Origin: Epiperipatus broadwayi
Taxonomy: Eukaryota > Onychophora > Udeonychophora > Euonychophora > Peripatidae
Direction of reading: 5' to 3'
Assembly (NCBI GenBank): GCA_028023455.1
Contig: JAQFVV010006636.1
Location: 184,001 to 248,000 of the forward strand
Length of the DNA stretch: 64,000 nucleotides
Made by a program: the position numbers and the translations under genes. Under the pieces are notes generated by a model. That model was given only the letters and a program-made list of their open reading frames with translations. It was not told the DNA's origin and made no database searches. Positions 25,834-37,793 of the stretch are shown piece by piece. How positions within the stretch are numbered: the stretch's first letter is position 1; each line of letters opens with the position of its first letter.

Positions 25834-26282
25834 TCCATGGATTATTACAGTCCTGATCTATCACTTCTTGTGATTAATCTTTTTCTGAACTACCATTCAA
25901 TTATTTTTTTTTTTTTTTAGTCTATCCCAATCGAGAGTAAATGATTCATATGTTTTGGGACTGTTGGTTATTATTATCCACAGAAATTCGGAACTTTAAA
26001 TATATTTTATATACAAAAATAAAAATGAATTAATTTAAAGTAAAATATATTTAAATATTTTAATGCATGTACTAATCGTAAATCTGTGAATATCGATACT
26101 TAACATCTAATTTTATTTATCTAATGTCACATAACTTGCAACAACTATCATTCAATTATTTACGTTATTATTCTTGTAAATATATTGCAGTATTAACATA
26201 TAAATACGTTACACACGCGTGCGCACATATATATATATATATTGTAACAAAAGATTTGAGTTTATATTCGGTTTTTCATCTT

Positions 26283-27620
26283 GTTACTATCATCATCATC
26301 AATAGTATTCTGTCCCATACACAGGTTCAGAGAGTAGTCGCAGCGTCAATTCATCTATTTCCCACTCCCTTCTTTTCATTGCCCAGTTCTTTAATTCCAT
26401 GTAACTCTTCATATCTCTCATATTATCCAACATTTTCAATCTTTAGCTCCTTTCTTCTCGCTTCCACTCACCATTCCTTCCAAAATTTGTTTCATTAAAC
26501 TATACTTTCTTCTTAACATTTGTACAATCCAATTTCTATTTCTAATTTCCTCAATCAATCATATTTTTTTATTTACTCTTTTCAAAACTTTTTCATTTGT
26601 TATTTGATTCATTCAATTGATTTTTTCCATTCTTCTCCATGCCCACATCTCAAAAGCTGTCAATCTGTTCCTAATTTTATTATTCATTATTTATGTTTCA
26701 CAACCATACAATAGTACACTCCAAACATAGCATTTAATTAATCTTTTTTTTTAATTCTCTCTTCAAAGGTTCACAAAATATTTTCTTTCTCTTAATAAAT
26801 GCCTCATTTGCTAATGATATTCAACTTCACCATCACTTTTTCCATACTCTTTCAACCAATTAACCAAATATTTAAATCCTTTTATCTGTTATACTATTTT
26901 TGCATTCATCCCTATCTAAAAATACTTAGTCTTCTCAACATTAATCTTCATTCCATATTCCATACATCTTTCCTCCAATATATTCAACATATTCTGAAGA
27001 CATTTTTCATTTTCAGCTATATGAGCCACATCAACTGCAAATCTTATACATTTTATTGTTCTATTTACAACATTTCCTCCTCTAAAGTCTAAATAATTAT
27101 TTATCATGCCTTCTAAACAAATATTATAAAGAACAGGTGACATACTGCATCCTTGCCTAATTCCTCATTTTATATTCACTTTATCAGTCTCAATATTCCT
27201 CAGACTATTTCTTGTCGTTTACCAAGTATACATATTCCAAATAAATCTTTCTTTCTTTCCAGAAATACTCCTTTATTTTTTAAGATGGTCATAAGTTTAT
27301 TCCAAATTACTCTACCAAATACTTTTTCCGAGTCCACAAAACATATATCAAATCCTTTATCTTTTTCAATATATCTTTCCACAATTGTTCTAACTATACC
27401 AATGACATCTCTTTCTTTTCCAATATAATATTCTCATAAATTCTTTCAGTTAAAATTCTCAATAAAACTTTAGAAGCATGAGATAACAAACTTATTGTCT
27501 GTATTCTTCACATTTAATAGCTTTTTTTTTTTTTTTTAGCAATTGTAATCATTATAGTCCCTAAAAAATCTTCAGGCCAAACTCCACTATTATATATCAC
27601 ATTTCAAATTTCAATATTTC
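26283..27620 (-). pseudogene. LINE reverse transcriptase and C-terminus
   Basis: Minus strand. From 5' to 3' the frames show an ASKVLLRILTERIYENIIL block, then ERYIEKDKGFDICFVDSEKV at 27382 and downstream (the fingers and first catalytic Asp region), then LSPVLYN-like and IKCIRFAVDVAHIAE, then YGMKINVEKTKYF (26916-27143), then the GCEMW-type tail. The catalytic FADD is FAVD, so the second active-site Asp is lost. Stops and frameshifts separate the blocks. The endonuclease is absent: the copy is 5'-truncated. The plus-strand open frames over this interval are its shadows. Confidence 0.87.
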
Positions 27621-27730
27621 CCTGATAATAAAACTCACTATACTTAAATTAAATGTAGCTTAATGTGAAAAAAATTGATTTGTCTAACTGGAAGTAGAAA
27701 AAGAAATAACGCGTACATTTTATGAATAAA

Positions 27731-27815
27731 AGCATTGGTGGTCGAGAGGTCAACACAGCTGCCTTACAAGCAGTTGATCTGGGTTAGCGGATGCTATGAC
27801 ACATGGAAAAAAAGT
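27731..27815 (+). mobile_element. tRNA-derived SINE C, copy
   Basis: Starts AGCATTGGTGGTCGAGAGGT, has the anticodon-like arm GCTGC-CTTACAA-GCAGT, a degraded B box (CTGGGTTAGCGG), the tail GCTATGACACATGG and poly-A. Related to the tRNA-Gly-like heads at 22438 and 43350. Confidence 0.8.
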
Positions 27816-27930
27816 TGTATTTTTATTCTGTTTGGTTTTGTTGTATAAACGAAAGACTTATTATGCATCTTGACTATTTCACAAATTAAAGTATAAATGC
27901 TTAATATTTAACATACAGGCTATATATATA

Positions 27931-28504
27931 TGAGGGTGGAGCAAAATGAAAGAGACAGTGAATATTGACTCTGACGTTTATGTAAACAGAATACGCTTAT
28001 TTGGAGGTCTTGGTAAAGCTCCATCTATTGATCATTAATACAAGCGATAGCAGGTTTTACGTATATAAAACTTGTTTTTCTTTTTCATAAATATACCTTT
28101 AAAATTTTCTTGCAATGATATAGATTGCAGAAACTTTTACTATGTGAAGAAACTGAACTGATATCAGACCCATATAGCTATCTGGTTTGATAGGCTGAGT
28201 TTGAAGACATTAACGTGTCTAAAAAATTCATGCTTGCAAACAGATAGAAACGCTTTGCATAAACGCTTGGAGTTAGTGTTTAGGTCTAGTTTTATAACTC
28301 CTATCCCTCACTGATGAGAGCAAATCAGCTTGAAATCAGCTGATCTGAGGGTGGAGCAAAATGAAAGAGACAGTGAATATTGACTCTGACGTTTATGTAA
28401 AGAGAATACGCTTGTTTGGAGGTCTTGGTAAAGCTCCATCTATTGATCAATAATATAAGCGATAGCAGGTTTTACGTATATAAAACTTGTTTTTCTTTTT
28501 CATA
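27931..28504. repeat. 158-bp direct repeats around a ~258-bp spacer
   Basis: Copies at 27931-28088 and 28346-28504 begin TGAGGGTGGAGCAAAATGAA and end CTTGTTTTTCTTTTTCATA, and differ at only a few positions. The spacer is unrelated to them. This could be a very short terminal-repeat element or a local duplication. No PBS or polypurine tract was recognised. Confidence 0.75.
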
Positions 28505-28528
28505 TATATATATATTTGTACAAACAAT

Positions 28529-28912
28529 GTAATATATGGGATATTTTGAGCTCAGACTTTCTCACAACCATCAACTCTCCACACTAACTCTCTCATATAC
28601 TGATACACTTGATCATATATATGTCTAAAAGATAAATAATCACCCAATATATGTATTTTGTGCTGCACCAGCACTCGTCAGTTGGTCCAGATTATCATCT
28701 CTACACATATATATATAATAAGTGCTCAGATTATCTTCATATAAATGTGAGTACTTATTGTATACATGCGTAGAGATGATAATCTGGATTAACTGACAAG
28801 TGGTGGTTTAGCACGAAAGTATATTGGTGATTATTTATCTTTTAGATATATATGTGGACAAGTGTGGAGAATTGAGGGTCGTGTGAATGTCTGAGCTCAA
28901 AATACCCAGTAT
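28529..28912. repeat. Foldback family A, ~385-bp palindromic copy
   Basis: The left arm (CTCAGACTTTCTCACAACC, then AGATAAATAATCACC) is the inverse of the right arm (GGTGATTATTTATCT, then GGGTCGTGTGAATGTCTGAG). The centre is near 28740. It is an internally deleted version of the longer copies. Confidence 0.87.
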
Positions 28913-29340
28913 AGATGCTTGTAAATGTATTTTCTTTTATAGTAAATTAAACTACAATGACTAAAGTTTTCTAATTAATTTTTACTATAAATCACAATAA
29001 CTTTCATTAGACAAATGCCTTTAATAATATATATTTGATATTTTCAGACTGACTAAACGTTGATGTATGTGCTCGTAAAAACCGTCTTTGCTGGTAAACT
29101 AAACTGCTTTCATAGATTCCAATGATTTGCTTTATTATTTTTCTAAATATTAAAACAGGAAATATATTGTTTTTTCTATTTTAATAAATGGTTATTTTAC
29201 TTTTCTCAGAATGCATATAACTTTTTTTTTTTAACTATATTTTAAAATTAATTATTATAAGTGTGTAATAATATTAAAATAATTATTTAACTATTTTGTA
29301 ATATTTACTTATAAGTATAATTTATATACTAGAGTTTAGA

Positions 29341-29495
29341 TGTAATATACGGGGTTTGAACACATACTTCCAAGTTTCCTCCAGCTATCAACTCTATCTT
29401 TTTCACATACATGTGGTCATGTGCATCGATTGCATGATATAGAATGGATAGCTAGAGGAAGCTTGAAAGTCTGTGTTCAAACCCGTTATATTACA
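29341..29495. repeat. Foldback family A, 155-bp miniature copy
   Basis: The ends TGTAATATACGGGGTTTGAA and TTCAAACCCGTTATATTACA are almost perfect inverses. The interior is reduced to the outermost parts of the arms. This copy helps define the termini of the family. Confidence 0.88.
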
Positions 29496-30118
29496 TTAAA
29501 GCTATTTTATAAAATTCTTAGTTCTTTCTAAGCTCCATTCTTTATCTCCTTTATAAACCTGATTAATGGATGCCATTAATGACAGAATGAAAGTCAAGAA
29601 AGGAAGTGATTAAAAAAATATGCCAGAATTATAACAATAATAGTACAAAACTGTTCATGAGATAGTTTTTTTATATCCACTACATTTGGTTGCACACATT
29701 ATTATGGATACCCTAATTCATAATAGTAGTAAATTTATATAATACACATACATAACACATGTATTTGTAATAGAGAATTTTTTTCAAGATGTAAATATAA
29801 TACATACGCCCATCTTAAATATAAATTTGATTTAAAAGTATACCAACAAAAAGAAAGTCATTAATAAAAATAATTAACAAAAAATAGATAAAGTATAGTT
29901 AGCAGTTTATTAGTAAACTTAATAACTAAAGACTAAAATTTATATTCTCCTGTCTGTTTTCTTTTAAAGACGTGTACAATAAAATTCTTATTGGAATAAA
30001 ACATTTTTGAAACTGAATAACGTAGAGCAAATGAAAAAATTGCTTTTTTAGGAATTACAAAATTGATCATTAATTTCAAACTTAGAAAATTTACAAATAT
30101 TTTTCGGATTCTTCACCA

Positions 30119-30220
30119 AGCATTGGTGGTCGAGAGGTCAGCGACGGCTGCTTTACAAGCGGTTGTCCCGGGTTTGCTGGTTAGCTACCCGACTGATGCT
30201 ATGACACATGAAAAAAAAAA
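30119..30220 (+). mobile_element. tRNA-derived SINE C, copy
   Basis: AGCATTGGTGGTCGAGAGGT head, anticodon-like arm with loop TTTACAA, a CCCGGGTTTGC segment at the B box, tail GATGCTATGACACATG and poly-A. Confidence 0.82.
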
Positions 30221-30744
30221 ACTACTAGACCTTTATGAAAACTTTATAATGTTGTTAGTTTTTATTTTGAATTATCCAAAATGATTAAACTAATTTAGTA
30301 TACTTTTCTTCTTACATTTGTATTTAAATTATTTGTCTATTTTTAAATAAGCCAATTTCGTTAATAATTTTAATGTGCATTATACCAATAAAGCTTTATT
30401 GAAAACGAATGCGTCAATTATTTGCTTCTATATTTCACTATGCTAAACCAGTAGTTCTCAATCTTTGTAGAATCGCGGAACACATTTCACTTAATATTTT
30501 TTATGCCTAACACTAACATACAAAAATTCAAAATTATTAAATAATGACTTAATATTTTACGGGAGTGACTCATCACCTACCTCACAACAAGTGGGAAAAA
30601 TAAGTATTTAGGCTTCCGTGTGTGGTTTTAATTTGAGGGTTATTAATTCAGCAATTTTGTATGATACAAATTGGGCTTTATCACTAATTTTCAATGTTTT
30701 TTCAAACTCTTTTTTCTATTTAAGTTGCATTTCCAAAAGTCTTT

Positions 30745-31012
30745 TAAATTATAAACAATAAGGATTGACAATTCCTCAACAAGCTTTGTAATAAATGCTT
30801 AGCCAGTGAAAGCATTTAAAATATCTTTGTCAGGACGCACCCCCAATCCCCTGACCATGTTTTCGTGCTCTGAGGAGTGCCAAAGTACGAAATCATGGTC
30901 AGGGGTTTGGGGGGTTCCTGACAGAGATATTTTAAATGCTTCCACTGGCTAAGCATTTATTATAAAGCTTGTTGAGGAATTGGCAATCCTCATTGTTTAT
31001 AACTTACAAGCT
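30745..31012. repeat. Palindrome inside the hAT element
   Basis: Two inverted arms of about 120 bp around 30876: AAATGCTTAGCCAGTGAAAG mirrors CTTCCACTGGCTAAGCATTT, and CCCTGACCATG mirrors CATGGTCAGGGG. The loop is about 20-30 bases. Confidence 0.88.
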
Positions 31013-31061
31013 TAAGAGAATAGGGTCATGTGATCTATGACTCTTATTTTAGTCTTTTAAA

Positions 31062-31289
31062 TTAATCTTGGTTCTTAAACAAAAGATATTCATGCTTTGT
31101 GACAAAATGTCGCTTTAGTTCAGCAGTAACTATTGCTCTGTTTGAAAGCTTGTCGTTACATACAAAGCATAATAAAACTGAACAATTTTCATTACCCATC
31201 CAAGTAAATTTGAAATTTAAATACTCTTCATCCATCATACAGGGGATTAATATTTCGTGATTTGGATTTATTTGAAGCGTTTTCAACAT
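31062..31289 (-). pseudogene. hAT transposase N-terminal BED zinc finger
   Basis: The minus-strand frame shows DEEYLNFKFTWMGNENCSV, then LCFVCNDKLSNRA, then ELKRHFVTKHEYL. This is the CxxC...HxxxxH pattern of the BED finger of ZBED5-like hAT transposases, including the FTW lead-in and LKRH. The finger binds element ends. The frame ends about 15 residues after the finger, and the RNase H-like catalytic domain is absent. It lies within TIRs of the same superfamily, which supports the call. Confidence 0.82.
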
Positions 31290-32024
31290 GTATTGCTTTT
31301 ATTAGTAGTAGCAATAGTATCGTCAATAGATTTATTTTCACGATGTTCTTTACAGTGACGTTTTTTTATTATAAATTTATTCATTATGTGGACAAGGTAC
31401 TAATTAAATTTATTTATTGTGCTAAAAATGCAATACCCCAATAAAAAACAATAATTATTTATTTTAAAATAAAATGGGTCTGACATCTAAATAATATATG
31501 AATTACACAACAAGTGTGTGGGCAATTCAATTACAGATATTATTATATCTTGACCACTTGAAAATAACAACCAGATAGTATACATTTAGGTCATTCGAAC
31601 AACGATAAATGTGCGTCGCACTAGATTAAACAAAAACTGCACACAAACATCCACAGCACGTAGGTACAGTCAGTCGCACAAAAAATGCATGGTTACAATA
31701 GCACAGTGTTATCTATTATTTTTCTACACCCCCACCCCACCCCCAGAACATGTGAGGCTGATTGGATTCAAGAACACCAGTGTTTTGTGGAACATTCTTT
31801 GAAAACCACAACGCTAAACCTGAACTAACACGTTTGTTGTATTAAAAATTATCTAAAAGAAAGAAATATTCTAGTTAAAATCAAAAAAAAATAATTTTTA
31901 ATTGAAAATTGAATGAGAGCTGACTTTTAAAATGAAAGAGTGATATAGCTGTTTGAGTGACATTATAAAAAAAATATTTAGTAAACAAGGAAGTAAAGAT
32001 TATTCATTATTTAAAAGTTAAATA

Positions 32025-32983
32025 ATTACATTTTGAATTACAAGTGTCAAATTAACTCTTCCCACAACTTTGACGCCATTCACTTTAGATAAATATAATA
32101 ATGATTATTACTAATCATTTACTAAACTAGAGATTGTCTCTTGCACAGATATAAACTTTAAAACACAATTAAAGATTAATATATCTTATTTTTTTAAAAA
32201 ATAAACACACAAACACATGGAGTTATTGACATTTCTTTTTCCCACATGAAAGATCTTTATAAATATATTAATATATAGGATATATGAGCACAAACTTTCA
32301 CATGACCCAACACTCTTCACTCTATCTCATAACATTGATGCACTTGAACATAAATATGTTGAAAAGATAAATAATCACCAATATACATATTTCATGCTAA
32401 ACCTGCAATCATCAGTTGGTCCAGATTATCATCTCTACACATATATGCAATAAGTGCTCAGATATATATTAAGATAGCCAATCTTTATACTTTAATGGAC
32501 AGGCTTCAATCCACTCCACACTCCAACTTTTCAACTGTCTATCCAATTGAAAATCTGATGATGGAACACTCAAAGGCCACAGTGAGACTAAGATTCTTGT
32601 CACACCCATGTTGACCCAAAGTCAATGTGACCCCTCATGTACAGGACATGCTCCGTTTAATACATATGTGAGGGATAGGCAGATATCTGTACTATGTAAT
32701 AACTGAAATACAGGCTTATTATATACCTGCATCAGTATATGTAACATATAGAATATATGAGCACAGACTTTCACTTGAGTTTAATGTTTGCACATATTCT
32801 TTTAAATTCATATAAATACAGATACAATAAAGACAAATGACTCCCAAGATGCATTTCATGCTGAAGCAGCAGAGACAATCTCTAATTTAGTACACGATTA
32901 GTAATAGTCATTACTATATTTATCTAAAGTGGATGGTGTCAAAGATATGGATTGAGTTAATTTGATGCTTGAAATCCACAATG

Positions 32984-32987
<4 letters not shown>
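32025..32987. repeat. Foldback family B, ~118-bp inverted ends
   Basis: The left end (ATTACATTTTGAATTAC, then ACTTTAGATAAATATA, to about 32145) is the inverse of the right end (about 32870-32987: TATATTTATCTAAAGTGGAT, then CACAATGTAAT). Between them lies a family A arm (32271-32760). The right end abuts a cut family A segment, so insertions are nested. Confidence 0.8.
32271..32760 (+). repeat. Foldback family A, single arm
   Basis: Carries the arm in order: GAGCACAAACTTTCACATGA, CATCAGTTGGTCCAGATTAT, TTTAATGGACAGGCTTCAAT, CTGATGATGGAACACTCAAA and TGACCCCTCATGTACAGGAC. A related arm piece at 32760-32880 is mirrored at 33508-33630, on the far side of the PLE remnant. Confidence 0.85.

Positions 32988-33036
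<49 letters not shown>
32987..33036. repeat. (TA)n array
   Basis: Pure TA run between foldback B and the PLE remnant. Confidence 0.95.
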
Positions 33037-33037
<1 letters not shown>

Positions 33038-33039
<2 letters not shown>

Positions 33040-33444
33040 CAAAACTACCCCAAATGCAAAATTAAACAAGACCAGCATAAAAATAATATTAAAACACAAC
33101 CTAAGGTTTCACTGCTACAAGCAGACTTCTCAAGTGTAAAAAACTACACAATATATATATAATATTAAAAACTACCCACAAATCCATTCACTTCCCATCC
33201 ACCCTTAATATTAAAAGAACTCTTAAATAAGTTAATTGCTTCATAATAATAAATTTTCAATAATAAAGACTCTTTAATTCTTCTTTTGATTTCATTTCTC
33301 TCAAAGAAGACAACCTTAGCTTCATCAAAATCAATAGTGTGGCCTATATCTTTTTCATGGACATACAAAGCAGAACTAAGATATCTATTTTTAACTCTAC
33401 TTTTATGCTGGTCTTGTTTAATTTTGGATTTGGGGTAGTTTTGA
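33038..33444 (-). mobile_element. Penelope-like remnant with inverted ends
   Basis: The ends are inverse copies of about 45 bp: AATCAAAACTACCCCAAAT with AGACCAGCATAAAA on the left, mirrored on the right. The minus-strand frame at 33165-33368 reads VHEKDIGHTIDFDEAKVV, then RRIKESLLL, the C-terminal half of the PLE GIY-YIG region (the GH.IDFD and RRIKES blocks). Only this tail remains. A relative of its ends is at 54047-54120. Inverted terminal repeats fit the pseudo-LTR arrangement known in Penelope elements. Confidence 0.75.
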
Positions 33445-33999
33445 TTAGATATTGACTAGTTTAGCTTTAAGTTTATAATATATATATATATGAGATATGA
33501 GAGATAGTAACCTGGAACAACTGATGAGCGCTAGTTCAACATGAAATGCATCTTGGAGATCATTTGCCTTTTATTGTATTTTTATTTATATGAATTTAAA
33601 AGAATAAAGAATATGTGGTAATATTAAGGTTATTTAATATATTTATTTAAAACTTCTATCTATAATCATAATAATAATTAAACTTTTATCAAATTATAAA
33701 TTAGTTATTAATAGTGTTTTAAGTAGACGTCATCATTATTATTAATTAGCAGCAAATTAACTTTAATTAAATTTTCTTTAATTCATAGTTTCTCCTCTCT
33801 ATCATTTCAGAAAAAAATTATCTCCTAGATATAACTCATGCCTAATCTGTTTCTAGGTCTTTTACAATTGTTTATTTATTGTACTTTCTTTTAGTGGCAT
33901 GTTCAGTTTAGGTCAATTTTAACTTTTTAATTTTTTTCAATAGTTTAATTGCTATGATCTACTTGGTAATCTAAACATATATCTTTCTACACTATACTG

Positions 34000-34285
34000 C
34001 GTATCCTACAGTCTTGATATTATTTTTCTATTACTATAGATACCCAAATTATAGATCCATAAACAAGTCGTAGTAAAATGCTTTTTTTTTTTCAAACATC
34101 GAGACTTACTTGCTTTAAATATTAAGTTATTTCTATCTAAAGCATTGCGGTCAAATTTAATCATATGATTAATTTCAACCATTGTGTTTCCAACTGTTTT
34201 TATAATCTTATCCTCATATGGATGGTTGTTAATTTCTTTCAATTCAATACCATTAATTTTATTTTTAAAAAAAATCACTGAATAC
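34000..34285 (-). pseudogene. RTE LINE C-terminal fragment
   Basis: An open frame of 90 codons. VEINHMIKFDRNALDRNN, then FKASKSRCLKKKK, aligns by eye with the segment before the TYGSETW block in RTE-type LINEs, and a shifted frame then gives a YGSIIW-like remnant. The same segment occurs in the LINE at 6951-7229. Isolated and inactive. Confidence 0.65.
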
Positions 34286-34968
34286 TGTTTTAATATTTTG
34301 TATATTTATCCTTAGTGTTATCTTCTTTCCATGTATCTGATAGAACAATACATAGAATAAATATAACATATGTTGATGTAAATTGGATAGTAGTGTTAAG
34401 TAGTTTTTATTTTACTGAAATAATGAATTTAGAATATAATTAGGTTTGCTTTTGCATATTATCTTGTCATTTTCAAATATGTGAAGCACTTGTCTTGAAT
34501 CTCTTAATAAGTTGTAATGTTTCAAAATAAGTATTGTTAGTGTGGTGATGATGTTTAATTAAGGGCTAGGTGAGTTATTAGAACTAACAGTTAGTAAATA
34601 TTCATAACCACTATACTTTTTACATAACAAAATACATTTCATTATATTTAATTTTAACCAAAGCACTAACTATTATTTGTCTTTTAGACATTACAATTCT
34701 TGTTATCAAAAACGAGTGCAAAATCCTTCATTGTTTTCAATATGTTAATATTTATAGCTTTAACAATGAAGAATAACAGGAACATTATAAGTACAAAAAC
34801 TATTAATAGATGTGAAATTAATGGAGGCAGAAATACCAAAGCCAAATTATCATAACAATTAAAAATAACTGCATGAATTCTTTTATGGCAGTGCAGAAAC
34901 AACAATGAATGTCAAAATTAAACATAAATATATGTAGAATAACAGGAAATCTTTACATACCTGGAGAT

Positions 34969-35932
34969 TAATTGTAAATATAGGGGATTTGATCTCAAAC
35001 TTTTAAGCACCCTTCAACTATCCACACTATTTCATATCACTGATACACATGATCACACACATGTAGAAAAGATAAATAATCAACAATAAACATATTTTGT
35101 GCTGAACCAGAACTCATCAGTTAGTCCAGATTATCATTGCTAAGATAGCAAATCTTCATACTTTAATGGACAGGCTTCAATCTACTCCAACCTCCAACTT
35201 TTCAACCATCCATACCATTGAAAATCTGATGATGAAAATCCTAAATCCCATTCTTTATGCCAATATTATTACCAGGCCTATGTTGATCTCAAGTCACTCT
35301 GACCTCTCACATATAGGAACTTATCCATTTAAATTCATAGAAGAGGGATGAGCAGGATGCAGGCTGAATATGTAAATATTTGAAATACTAGCATTCTTCA
35401 CATATCTGTAACTTAATTGTAAATATAGGGGATTTCAAACTTTCAAGCACCCTTCAACTATCCACACTATTTCATACCACTGATACACATGAGCATATGC
35501 ATGTAGAAAAGATAAATAATCATCAATATATGTATTTTATGTTGAACCAGCACTCATCAGCTGGTCCACATTATTATCTCTCACACATATATATAATCAG
35601 TGCTAAGTTTATATTAGGATAGCAAATCTTCATAATTTAATAGACAGCCTTCAATCTACTCCAATCTCCAACTTTTCAGACATCCATAACATTGAAAATC
35701 TGATGATGAAAAGCCCAAATCCCATGCTGATGCCAATATTATTACCACACCCATGTTGACCTCAAGTCAATCTGACTCCTCTTGTATAGGACCTTATTCG
35801 TTTAAATACACAAAAGAGGGATGACAGGATGCAGGCTTAGTATGTAAATATTTGAAATACAGGCATACTTCATATACCTGGAGCTTAATTGTAAATATAT
35901 TGGTGATTATTTATCTTTCCTACATGTTTGTG
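34969..35932 (+). repeat. Foldback family A, tandem pair
   Basis: Two direct copies of about 440-470 bp (34969-35408 and 35409-35885), each with GGGGATTT, CACCCTTCAACTATCCACAC, CATCAGTTAGTCCAGATTAT or a variant, and CATTGAAAATCTGATGATGA, and each ending AAATATTTGAAATAC.GGCAT. A stub of an inverted end follows at 35895-35932 (GGTGATTATTTATCTTTCC). Confidence 0.87.
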
Positions 35933-36241
35933 GTCAGTTTGAGTTTCTGCAATTGCTATTGGTGTTGATAGAATGATAGAAAAATATTTTTTTTACTATC
36001 ACTAAATTGATATCTATTATTAGATCACACTTTTTTTTTCCCATTCAAAATTATTTCCTTCCGTTGATTATCATATCTACATCTCAATCTAAGTATTTTA
36101 ATCTTTACCATTATATCAATAATCATTATAATAATGTGATAAAAGAGAAATAAATAAATTTATACCCAGATTGACTTTAATCCATTTTTTGATTCTTTTC
36201 AAATGTCTCAGATTTTGTGCCTGCAGTAATAACACTTCATT

Positions 36242-36465
36242 TCATTCCATGTGTAGAAGCAAATATAATACAAATAATTTTTTTATTGGACAATCTAATA
36301 ATTTCAAACAATGCCATATAGCTGTCCAGTTAATTGAGTCAAATGCCTTGACAAAGTCAAGTTGCCACACTTTTCTTGCATTTACTTGGCAAAAGAAATC
36401 ATATCTATAGTGCTTCTTGATTCCATCACATTCTCTCAAGCATTTATCTTGTGTTAGGAAAATTA
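36242..36465 (-). pseudogene. RT segment with KAFDSINW
   Basis: Open minus-strand stretch with LDFVKAFDSINW, which includes the first catalytic Asp of the RT palm, and then CLKLLDCPIKKLF. It belongs to the split LINE. The YADD box is not present downstream before the sequence becomes unrecognisable. Confidence 0.75.
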
Positions 36466-37097
36466 CTGAGTGTTGTCATGGTAAGGAATGGGATAGAAAA
36501 ATAGGTGCATTAATAAAAAATAAGAAGTTGTAGAGATGGAGAACTAGTATGGAGAGTAAAAACAGTTTAAATATACATAGAAGTAAACAGAATATTGAGT
36601 GCGAGTTAATTTATTATAATAGCAAGGAAAGTAATTTACTGTTTAAGGCTTGGACAGGATTGCAAGGCAACAAGAGAATATTATAGGATATTATAGCAAA
36701 ATAAAGAAAAGTGTGATTTTGGTAATATTTATAAGAGAATATACACATAAATGGAAAAATATGGATGATTTAGTCTGAAAGTTATGTAGGAAGGAATAGA
36801 AAATATTAGGCATCTGTTAATTGAATGTAAATACCTACAAGAAAAAAAGGGTACAAATAATGAAGTTGTGGGAGAATAAATATAAATAAAGTGATTATAT
36901 GGAAAGTGGGTTTTTGTTTTTTATGCTATGTTTGGGAAAAGATATAAAGGCCATAGAATTGACAAAGATAATGTTGTGAAAATGGGATGGAGCAGGATAG
37001 AGAAGAATATGAGAAAAACTTTGTGTGGGGAATGGAAAGGGAAGGGAAGGTGGCTAACAAGCTTCTCTGGGCATAGTGTCTAAGAGATTCCTGACTC
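36465..37097 (+). pseudogene. C-terminus of another LINE, inserted
   Basis: The plus strand reads NSLNIHRSKQNIECELIYY, then LLFKAWTGLQGN, then HKWKNMDDLV, then after a frameshift KEGIENIRHLLIECKYLQ. This is the C-terminal zinc-knuckle segment (CxxC...HLLxEC type) of LINEs that end in this domain. It interrupts the minus-strand LINE. Boundaries are approximate, and stops and a shift make it inactive. Confidence 0.72.
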
Positions 37098-37793
37098 TGA
37101 GAAAGGAGAAGACATAGAGCATTACATCATTTCACAACTGGATCTATTCAACAAAATTGTTGAAAATACTTCCTCTGTAGTGCATACTAATGATATTCCA
37201 TGATAATTATCACTGATAATTAATGAAATCTTGTCTATTTTCTTTGTTTTTAAAAATTGGAACAAGAAATATATCTTTAAGATCAGATGGTATAATTTCA
37301 TAAATCTAGATATTCCTAAAAATTTCCAATATTTTTAAAGCTAATATATCATCACTATATTTTAAACCTTTTCCAGGTATTATCAGAACCTGCAGCTTTT
37401 CCATTTTAAAGATTACAAAGAACTATTTGGACTTTGTTAATCTGGATATCTTTATCCAAATCTAAATGAGTAGATAAAATGATGATAACATTAAATGTTA
37501 TCATATCAATTTTTGTATCATTATTCAACAGTTGGTTAATATACTCTTTCCATAGGGTATTTTCAATGCATCAAAAATATCTAATGTCCATGATCAGCAA
37601 ATATCTATATCTTTTTTTGCAGTTTTAATCCACCAACCATTTATAGGTCCTCTTGTTAGTCATTGAATTTCACCTTTCAGATCTTTATATTTACTATGAA
37701 GTTCCATGTTTAATCTATTATTTTGTTAGGCAAAGAATGCCCTATTTGTTTTTAATTAAAGTACCAATAATATGTTTATTCTCAGAAAATCAG

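Larger units (their letters stand above)
30449..31811. mobile_element. hAT transposon, internally deleted
   Basis: The left end, CAGTAGTTCTCAATCTTTG, and the right end read inwards, TTGTGGTTTTCAAAGAATG, are hAT-type TIRs; a CAGTGGTTCTCAA-like terminus is common in this superfamily. It is flanked by TGCTAAAC (30441-30448) and CGCTAAAC (31812-31819), an 8-bp target duplication with one change, as hAT elements produce. Inside are a BED-finger fragment on the minus strand and a separate palindrome. The catalytic transposase core is missing, so it could only have moved with help. Confidence 0.85.

Noticed and set aside
26124-27428. Several plus-strand open frames of 60-124 codons
   Set aside because: They are shadows of the minus-strand LINE at 26283-27620, whose RT motifs are clear on the other strand.
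29341-29495. tRNA-like B box in family A ends (GGTTTGAACCC), suggesting a SINE
   Set aside because: There is no A box at proper spacing, and the motif is present in both inverted ends, so it is part of a terminal inverted repeat.
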